From: Planctomycetota bacterium
GTDB lineage: Bacteria > Planctomycetota > Phycisphaerae > Phycisphaerales > UBA1924
Assembly: GCA_017303565.1 (NCBI GenBank)
Contig: JAFLCM010000077.1
Location: 1-8,836 of the forward strand
DNA length: 8,836 nucleotides
Reading direction: 5' to 3'
Positions within the stretch are counted from its first letter, which is position 1; each line of letters opens with the position of its first letter. The notes beneath the pieces were generated by a model. That model searched no databases. It was not told the DNA's origin and worked only from the letters and a program-made list of their open reading frames with translations. A program made the translations under genes and the position numbers. This document shows positions 1-4,756 of the stretch, one piece after another.

Positions 1-566
1 CGGATCAGGCCCGGCGTCGCGTGCCAGCCTGCGTCGAGCCCCTGGACCTCGATCACGAGCCAGCGCCGACGGTTCGACGCGACCGACGTCTCGACAACGC
101 AGCGGGCGAAATCGCTCACGCCGAGCCTCCGGCACAGCGCGTGGTAGGGCGACCCCGACCACGCCCCCTCCTCGATCAGTTCCGACCTGGGCAGGCACAG
201 GGCGTTCGGGACGCCGAAGGTCCTCGCGGCGGAGCCGAAGTCCGCCTCGGCCTCCAGCCCGTTGCGGACAGCCTCCCGCAGGGCTAGCTCCGCATCGATG
301 CTGGCGAACCCGGCGAGGCCGAGCGAGAGCGCACGCCAGGGCTTGGGTGCGATCCCGATCTCAGCGTCCATGATCAAGCACGCGGTCCCGGGGGGCATCA
401 GCGCGCTCAGCGACGCCGCGGATCGTGTGAGCCACGCCGACGCGTCCGACTCGCGCAGATTCGCGACGCCCGACACGAACCGGCAGCATCCCGAGAGCGC
501 ATCGTGCGGGTTGGCGGGCGTTGATGTCAATGGGTGCTCTGCTTCAAGCCCGGAATCACGCAGCAT
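1..566 (-). CDS. Partial gene, possible LuxR-type regulator (N-terminal 188 residues)
   Basis: This minus-strand reading frame is open from an ATG at 566-564 to the window edge, so the C-terminus is missing. The start is well supported: AGGAGG (complement of 575-580) lies 8 bases upstream. The 188 visible residues have no signal peptide or membrane segment. Codon third positions are GC-rich after the first 25 or so codons, as in neighbouring genes. Residues 136-148 read WSGSPYHALCRRL, followed by GVSDFARC and then a predicted beta segment (RRRWLVIEVQGL, 167-178). This order (W-x-x-S-x-Y, a short helix, a D-containing turn, a strand) resembles the region before the helix-turn-helix in many LuxR-type regulators with an N-terminal sensor half. 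The helix-turn-helix itself would lie beyond the edge, so the assignment is an inference. That this is a real gene is much surer than its function. Confidence 0.7.
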   Translation of the reverse strand, partial: MLRDSGLEAEHPLTSTPANPHDALSGCCRFVSGVANLRESDASAWLTRSAASLSALMPPGTACLIMDAEIGIAPKPWRALSLGLAGFASIDAELALREAVRNGLEAEADFGSAARTFGVPNALCLPRSELIEEGAWSGSPYHALCRRLGVSDFARCVVETSVASNRRRWLVIEVQGLDAGWHATPGLI

Positions 567-574
567 CGCGGCTG

Positions 575-580
575 CCTCCT
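575..580 (-). promoter_or_regulatory. Shine-Dalgarno site of the left-edge gene
   Basis: The minus strand reads AGGAGG, a perfect anti-16S complement, 8 bases before the ATG at 566. It fixes the start of the truncated left-edge gene. It stands out because several other genes here lack a recognisable site. Confidence 0.8.
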
Positions 581-936
581 TGTTTGACGGGAGCGAACGC
601 GCCCAACCGGAATGCTCGTCTTGGAGCGCGGGCTTGCCGCAGGACTCAATCTATCGGCGCGGATTCGAGAAAACTAACGAACTTGTCGGTGGCGTGCGAA
701 TGGGTGTGGCCGCGCGTTCGAGCTGGCCGGTGGCATGCTGCTTGCACAAACTCATGACATCCAGGTCGCCTCTGTGGCGCCGCAGAAAGGTCGGTCAGGC
801 CTCAAGGCTCAGAAAATGCGGCATCTGCAAGCCTTCTCCGAACATCGCGGGCAGCTCGCGCCAGTTGATCATGGAATCCCTGAGACGCGACGACTCATTT
901 CTGAGTTATGACGACACAGAAAACCACCTGGATGAG

Positions 937-972
937 GGGATCCCGCGAAACCGCTTACTGCGGGGAAATCCC
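937..972 (-). terminator. Possible terminator hairpin after the kinase gene
   Basis: The arms 937-946 (GGGATCCCGC) and 960-972 (GCGGG, then ATCCC after a 3-base bulge at 965-967) can form a 10-bp stem with a 13-base loop. The hairpin begins 2 bases past the kinase stop codon, the usual place for a transcript end. The minus strand after it has no uninterrupted T run, only a TTTT about 15 bases further on. It may therefore be an RNA-stabilising hairpin or a weak terminator. Confidence 0.35.
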
Positions 973-974
973 GA

Positions 975-1880
975 TCAGGCGGGCGGGCCCAGATTCGCCT
1001 TCATCCACTCCGCGATCCCCTCGAGGCGCTGGGCGACGCCGTCCATGTCCTCGGGCCGCTTCTCCGGGTCGACCTCAACGCACTCCATGATGAGGTCGTT
1101 GAGGGCCGGGATCTGGGCGACGCGCTTGTTCAGTTCCATCACCGGCTTGGGCTTGGCGATGAAGGCGTCGTCGATGGTGGAGACGAGCGAGTTGGATTCC
1201 TTGGGGATCGCCGTGGGGATGTGCTGGCGCGTGAGCACCCAGTACATGGTGGCCCCGAGGTTGTAGATGTCGGTCTTTGGGGTGATCGCACGCCGGTGCA
1301 CCTGCTCGGGCGCGATGTAGTCCGGCGTGCCCTGGATCCGCTCTTTCACCGTGCCGATCGGGCACGCCTGCCCGAGGTCGATGATGCGGATCGCGCCGTC
1401 CTCGAGCACGACGATGTTGTTGGGCTTCATGTCCGCGTGGACGAAGCCGGCCTTGTGCATCGCGGCGAGGCCGCGGGCGGTCTGGATGAAGATCTTCAGG
1501 GCGCCCTCGAAGGTGCCCGGGGGCTTGCGCTCGATGCTGATGCCGTCGACGTACTCCATCACGAGGTAGAGGTGGCGCACGCCGCCGAGCAGGCCCTCTT
1601 TCTCCTTGATGACGCGCTCGATCTGGCGGACGAGCGGGTGTCGGACCTTCGAAGACACCTCGTACTCGATCTCGGCCTGATCGAGGAAGCGCTGGTCCTT
1701 GGGGTCGGCCTTCTCGACGTGCTTCAGGGCCTTGACCTGCTTGGTCTTGGGGTCCTGGACAAGGTAGATGATCGAAGCCGCCCCGCGGCCGACCTCCGCG
1801 AGCACGTTGTAGCCCGCCAGCTTCGTGCCCGGCTTGGCCGGGGTATAGAGGCGCTCGGTCTGGGAGGCTTCGTCGGGCAT
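975..1880 (-). CDS. Soluble Hanks-type serine/threonine protein kinase
   Basis: The 301-residue product is almost entirely one protein kinase domain, expected to transfer phosphate from ATP to Ser/Thr of unknown partners. Visible landmarks are the glycine loop GRGAAS (31-36), ATP-anchoring Lys53 in ALK, helix-C Glu72, catalytic loop HADMKPNN (148-155; Asp150, Lys152, Asn155), metal-binding DLG (168-170), APE (190-192), structural Asp204 in DIYNLG, and Arg275 in DPEKRP. All residues needed for catalysis are present, so it should be active. The HRD arginine is replaced by Ala149, making it a non-RD kinase, a class often not controlled by activation-loop phosphorylation. It has no membrane segment, PASTA or other sensor domain, so it is cytoplasmic and its input must come from elsewhere. 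The ATG at 1880 is preferred over one at 1988: the extra 36 residues are low-complexity Pro/Gly/Arg, and a promoter-like element overlaps them. No Shine-Dalgarno site is seen. It is divergent from murB. Confidence 0.93.
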   Translation of the reverse strand: MPDEASQTERLYTPAKPGTKLAGYNVLAEVGRGAASIIYLVQDPKTKQVKALKHVEKADPKDQRFLDQAEIEYEVSSKVRHPLVRQIERVIKEKEGLLGGVRHLYLVMEYVDGISIERKPPGTFEGALKIFIQTARGLAAMHKAGFVHADMKPNNIVVLEDGAIRIIDLGQACPIGTVKERIQGTPDYIAPEQVHRRAITPKTDIYNLGATMYWVLTRQHIPTAIPKESNSLVSTIDDAFIAKPKPVMELNKRVAQIPALNDLIMECVEVDPEKRPEDMDGVAQRLEGIAEWMKANLGPPA

Positions 1881-2074
1881 GGGGCGGGAAGGACCTGGGG
1901 AGCCGAGTGAGGCGACGCGACCACCCGGTTCCCGGTGCCTTCCCGGAGTCCATTGGGCCGCTGGGGCACAGTATGGCGGTTCCTGCATGAATCTTCAACG
2001 CCGACGGGTGGCCGGACTTGCGTGTTCGGGGGGCGTGGGGCGAATTGTGCCTCAGGGCCGATAGTTGAGGCCGA
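1881..2074. other. Divergent intergenic region between kinase and murB
   Basis: This 194-base gap must drive transcription in both directions. The kinase side has the promoter candidate described at 1970-1998. On the murB side I see no convincing -35/-10 pair; the half nearest murB is extremely G-rich. No gene fits in the gap, and the short frames across it are continuations of shadow frames. Confidence 0.5.
1970..1998 (-). promoter_or_regulatory. Candidate sigma-70-type promoter for the kinase gene
   Basis: The minus strand carries TTGAAG (complement of 1993-1998), exactly 17 bases, then CATACT (complement of 1970-1975). Each hexamer matches the consensus at 4 of 6 positions. Transcription would begin near 1963, leaving a leader of about 80 bases before the ATG at 1880. 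The -10 lies downstream of the alternative ATG at 1988, which would then not be in the transcript. Found by eye in a GC-rich gap. Confidence 0.4.
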
Positions 2075-2989
2075 ATGGCCCCCTCCCTACCCTCCGCCGG
2101 CGTGTTTGACGAGGTCATCCAGCACGACGCTCCCATCCCCACGTGGTTCGGCCTTGGCGGCCGGGCCGACGTCTTGGCGCGCCCCCGGACCGAAGAAGAG
2201 CTCCGCGACCTCCTGGTGGCCTTCGCCGGCCAACGGGTCCGCATCCTGGGCGACGGGGCGAACCTTCTGGTCGACGACGAAGGCGTGGACGGGCTGGTCA
2301 TCTCTCTCCAGCACCTCGACAAGGTGGACTGGGGCGCGGGCGAGAGGCCCATCGTGATGGCCCAGGCGGGGGCGAAACTGCCTCAGTTGATCACGGAGGC
2401 GGTCCGGCGCGGGGTCGCGGGGCTGGAGGGGCTGGCGGGCATCCCCGCGAGCGTGGGCGGGGCGGTGGTGATGAACGCGGGGGGACGGTTCGGGGAGATC
2501 GGGGCCGCCATCGACCGCGTGCGGGTGCTCACGATGACCGGGCAGGAACTGAGCATTCCCCACGACGAGATCGGGTTTTCCTACCGGCACTCGGGTCTGA
2601 ATCACTGCGTGATCCTGAGCGTGTACTTCGCGCTGCACCGGGTGCCCGAGGCCCAGCAGCCCGCTCTTCGGGAGCGGTTGAAGGAAGTGATGGCGTACAA
2701 GAAGACCAGCCAGCCGATGGCGGAGAACTCCGCGGGCTGCTGCTTCAAGAACGCCTGGCACGAGGGAAAACTCACCAGCGCGGGGATGCTGATCGATCAG
2801 GCGGGTTGCAAGGGGATGACCGTCGGCGGGGCGGAGGTTTCCACGGTGCACGGCAACTTCTTGGTCACGCGACCGGGCTGCAACGCCCGCGACGTGATCG
2901 AGCTGATGGAGCGCGTCCGGGACCGCGTGAAGCAGAAGTTCGGCGTGCACCTGCAGAACGAGGTGGTGATCTGGCGGCGCGGGGGGTGA
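2075..2989 (+). CDS. murB: UDP-N-acetylenolpyruvoylglucosamine reductase (MurB)
   Basis: MurB is the cytoplasmic FAD enzyme that uses NADPH to reduce UDP-GlcNAc-enolpyruvate to UDP-N-acetylmuramate, the second committed step of peptidoglycan synthesis. The 304 residues match the usual length. FAD-binding motifs are GLGGRAD (26-32), GDGANLL (59-65) and GLAGIPASVGGAVVMNAGG (119-137). The substrate-side SYRHS (169-173) includes the conserved Arg171. The proton-donor segment SAGCCFKN (219-226) has Cys222 where the E. coli enzyme has Ser229. The final LQNEV (293-297) supplies the conserved Glu296. The absence of an E. coli-type Tyr-loop insertion and the AGC-FKN wording fit the shorter type II form. 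The ATG at 2075 has GAGG at 2067-2070, with rather short spacing (4 bases). It is divergent from the kinase and 126 bases upstream of the PrpD-family gene on the same strand. It is not in a dcw cluster in this window. Confidence 0.96.
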   Translation: MAPSLPSAGVFDEVIQHDAPIPTWFGLGGRADVLARPRTEEELRDLLVAFAGQRVRILGDGANLLVDDEGVDGLVISLQHLDKVDWGAGERPIVMAQAGAKLPQLITEAVRRGVAGLEGLAGIPASVGGAVVMNAGGRFGEIGAAIDRVRVLTMTGQELSIPHDEIGFSYRHSGLNHCVILSVYFALHRVPEAQQPALRERLKEVMAYKKTSQPMAENSAGCCFKNAWHEGKLTSAGMLIDQAGCKGMTVGGAEVSTVHGNFLVTRPGCNARDVIELMERVRDRVKQKFGVHLQNEVVIWRRGG

Positions 2990-3003
2990 GGCATTCGGCG
3001 TTT

Positions 3004-3027
3004 CCGACCGCGGTCACAGCGGTCCGG
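3004..3027 (+). terminator. Possible hairpin after murB
   Basis: GACCGC (3006-3011) and GCGGTC (3019-3024) form a 6-bp stem with a 7-base loop, extendable by CC/GG (3004-3005 with 3026-3027) past a one-base bulge. It begins 14 bases after the murB stop codon. There is no T run after it, so termination would need Rho or be partial, and read-through into the downstream gene remains possible. The same bases also hold the perfect palindromes GACCGCGGTC (3006-3015) and GTCCGGAC (3022-3029), so a protein-binding role is an alternative. Confidence 0.25.
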
Positions 3028-3115
3028 ACGGTGCGTCGGGGCATCCGGGCGTTGCGGGATCGGCTACCCTGTCCCCCCTTTCCTGCAACGCCAGCCCCGT
3101 GAACCAGGCCCAGCC

Positions 3116-4735
3116 ATGACCCTCGCCACCGACACCAAGAACCGCGTCAACCTTCCCCGCAACACCAACCAGGCGCTGGGCATCGGCCAGTTCGCCGTGG
3201 ACTTCATGAAGGGCACGCTCGGCCCCGGCCCGGCCCGGAGCGTGCTGGAGCGCACCGAACTGTTCCACACCGACGCGGTGCTGTGCGGCGTGTCGGCGCT
3301 GGCGCTGGGGACCAACGCCCCGACGATCCTGCGTGACGAGGCGATGGAGTACCCGGTGGGCGTGCCCGACAAGGGCGCTTGCGTGTTCGGCTCGACGGCC
3401 CGGGTGCAGCCCGAGAAGGCGATCGTCGCCAACGCCGCCGCCGTCCGAGAGTGGGACAGCAACGGGACGAACTTCGGCTACAACCCCGCGCTGCAGCACA
3501 CTGCGGGCGAGTTCGGGCACAACGACTTCTACGCGGTGGTGGTGGCGGCGTGCCAGCAGCGCGGGCTCGACGGCGCCACGGCGCTGAAGGCCATGGTGCT
3601 GCTCGACGAGATCCGCGGGCGGCTCGCGGAGGTGTTCAGCCTCAAGACCTACAAGATCGACCACGTGGTGCATGGCGCGATCGGCTCGGCGGCGACGTAC
3701 GGCGCGCTGATGGACGCCACGCCCGAGCAGATCGAGCACGCCATCGGCATGGTCGTGGCCCACTACATCCCCTGGCGGGCCATCCGGGCGGGCAAGCAGT
3801 TGTCGGACTCAAAGGGCTCCTCGGCGGCGCTCTCGACCGAGGTCGCGGTCATGAGCATGAAGCGGGCCATGCGCGGCTTCATCGGGCCCAAGGACATCTT
3901 CCGCAACCCCGAGAGCGTCTTCCGCCAGTTCGTCAAGACCAGCGGCGATTCGCCCTTCGACCTCGTGCTGAGCCACAGCGGCGACGACTTCGCCATCATG
4001 GGCATGCACTTCAAGCTGGGCCTGTACGAGCACCAGTCCGCCGGCGCCCTCCAGGGCCTCCTGAACCTCATCAGCAAGAACCCCGCGATGCTGGGCGACG
4101 GGGGGTCGTCGATCATGAGCATCAAGATCGTCGCGTACGAGCCGGCGTTCGGGATCATCGGGGACCCCGCCAAGCGCGACCCCAAGACGCGCCAGTCCGC
4201 CGACCACTCGATGGTCTACATCGTGTCCACACTGCTGCGCAAGGCGATCGAGCAGTTCGCCAGGCACCCCGAGCGCTTCGGCGCGGCCCCGAACGCCGGG
4301 CACTCCAGCCTGCTCGTGCCCGCCCCTTCCACCGACACGCTGTGGAAGATGCTGATGCTCAGCCCGTACGACTACGACAAGGCCGCCATCTTCAACCCCG
4401 TGACCCGCGGGCTGATGGAGAAGATCGCCTTCGAGCACGGCGGCCCCTCGTACGACGCGAAGTACCCCGACGGCATCCCCACCTCGCTGGTCATCACCAC
4501 CGGCGACGGCAAGGCCCACGACAGCGGTCTGGTGATGTACCCCGCGGGCCACGCCCGCAACGACGCGGCGGACCTGATGGGCATCCTCGACCACAAGTTC
4601 CGCCTGTTGGGCGGGCTGGGGCTGACCGACCCGGAGAAGTCGCTGACGCGGCTGCGCTCAATCGGCAAGGCCTCCGCCGCGGACGTGGCGTCGCTCTACG
4701 ACTTCTCGATCGATCGGAAGAAGTACGAGGAGTGA
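3116..4735 (+). CDS. MmgE/PrpD-family protein (2-methylcitrate dehydratase-like)
   Basis: The 539-residue product belongs to the MmgE/PrpD superfamily, whose best known members dehydrate 2-methylcitrate in propionate breakdown. Others are cis-aconitate decarboxylase and iminodisuccinate epimerase. Family-like segments are an N-terminal helical region, VREWDSNGTN (110-119, matching the conserved R-x-(L)-D-x-N-D/G region), HNDFYAVVVAA (135-145), the helical block IDHVVHGAIGSAA (181-193), and RQSADHSMVYIVSTLL (359-374), the AD-H-S-x-x-Y motif typical of PrpD. It has no signal peptide, so it is cytoplasmic. Length is somewhat above the usual 450-500 residues, with insertions around 255-300 and 375-430. 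No prpB or prpC homologue is nearby, so substrate and pathway cannot be assigned. A role in a methylcitrate cycle is possible but not shown. No clear ribosome site precedes the ATG at 3116; the start rests on frame and on the N-terminal fold beginning soon after. It could be cotranscribed with murB. Confidence 0.9.
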   Translation: MTLATDTKNRVNLPRNTNQALGIGQFAVDFMKGTLGPGPARSVLERTELFHTDAVLCGVSALALGTNAPTILRDEAMEYPVGVPDKGACVFGSTARVQPEKAIVANAAAVREWDSNGTNFGYNPALQHTAGEFGHNDFYAVVVAACQQRGLDGATALKAMVLLDEIRGRLAEVFSLKTYKIDHVVHGAIGSAATYGALMDATPEQIEHAIGMVVAHYIPWRAIRAGKQLSDSKGSSAALSTEVAVMSMKRAMRGFIGPKDIFRNPESVFRQFVKTSGDSPFDLVLSHSGDDFAIMGMHFKLGLYEHQSAGALQGLLNLISKNPAMLGDGGSSIMSIKIVAYEPAFGIIGDPAKRDPKTRQSADHSMVYIVSTLLRKAIEQFARHPERFGAAPNAGHSSLLVPAPSTDTLWKMLMLSPYDYDKAAIFNPVTRGLMEKIAFEHGGPSYDAKYPDGIPTSLVITTGDGKAHDSGLVMYPAGHARNDAADLMGILDHKFRLLGGLGLTDPEKSLTRLRSIGKASAADVASLYDFSIDRKKYEE

Positions 4736-4756
4736 GCGTGCCGGCCAGCCCCGCGC

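Larger units (their letters stand above)
567..974. other. Intergenic stretch, no convincing gene
   Basis: These 408 bases separate the left-edge gene from the end of the kinase gene and are visibly less GC-rich than the coding regions. On the plus strand there is a 58-codon frame (735-911), but about half its third positions are G or C and no ribosome site precedes it. On the minus strand a 25-codon frame starting at an ATG near 871 also lacks support. The 567-700 part should contain the promoter of the left-edge gene. A TAGATT-like element near 650 on the minus strand is the only -10-like string I see, without a matching -35. The kinase-proximal end holds a hairpin, listed separately. I find no tRNA-like fold or direct repeat here. 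Confidence 0.6.

Noticed and set aside
735..911. Plus-strand 58-codon frame in the intergenic stretch
   Set aside because: Only about half of its third positions are G or C, against a much higher share in the real genes, and no ribosome site precedes it. Worth revisiting only if conserved.
262..1266. Plus-strand 334-codon open frame
   Set aside because: It overlaps the left-edge gene and the kinase gene antisense. Its product is low-complexity Ser/Arg/Ala, and both overlapped genes have clear support.
1881..1988. N-terminal extension of the kinase from the ATG at 1988
   Set aside because: The 36 added residues are Pro/Gly/Arg-rich, no ribosome site is present, and a promoter-like element sits inside this stretch.
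1075..2352. Minus-strand 425-codon open frame across the kinase and the start of murB
   Set aside because: The product is Arg/Pro/His-rich, typical of a shadow frame in high-GC DNA, and the kinase frame carries all catalytic motifs.
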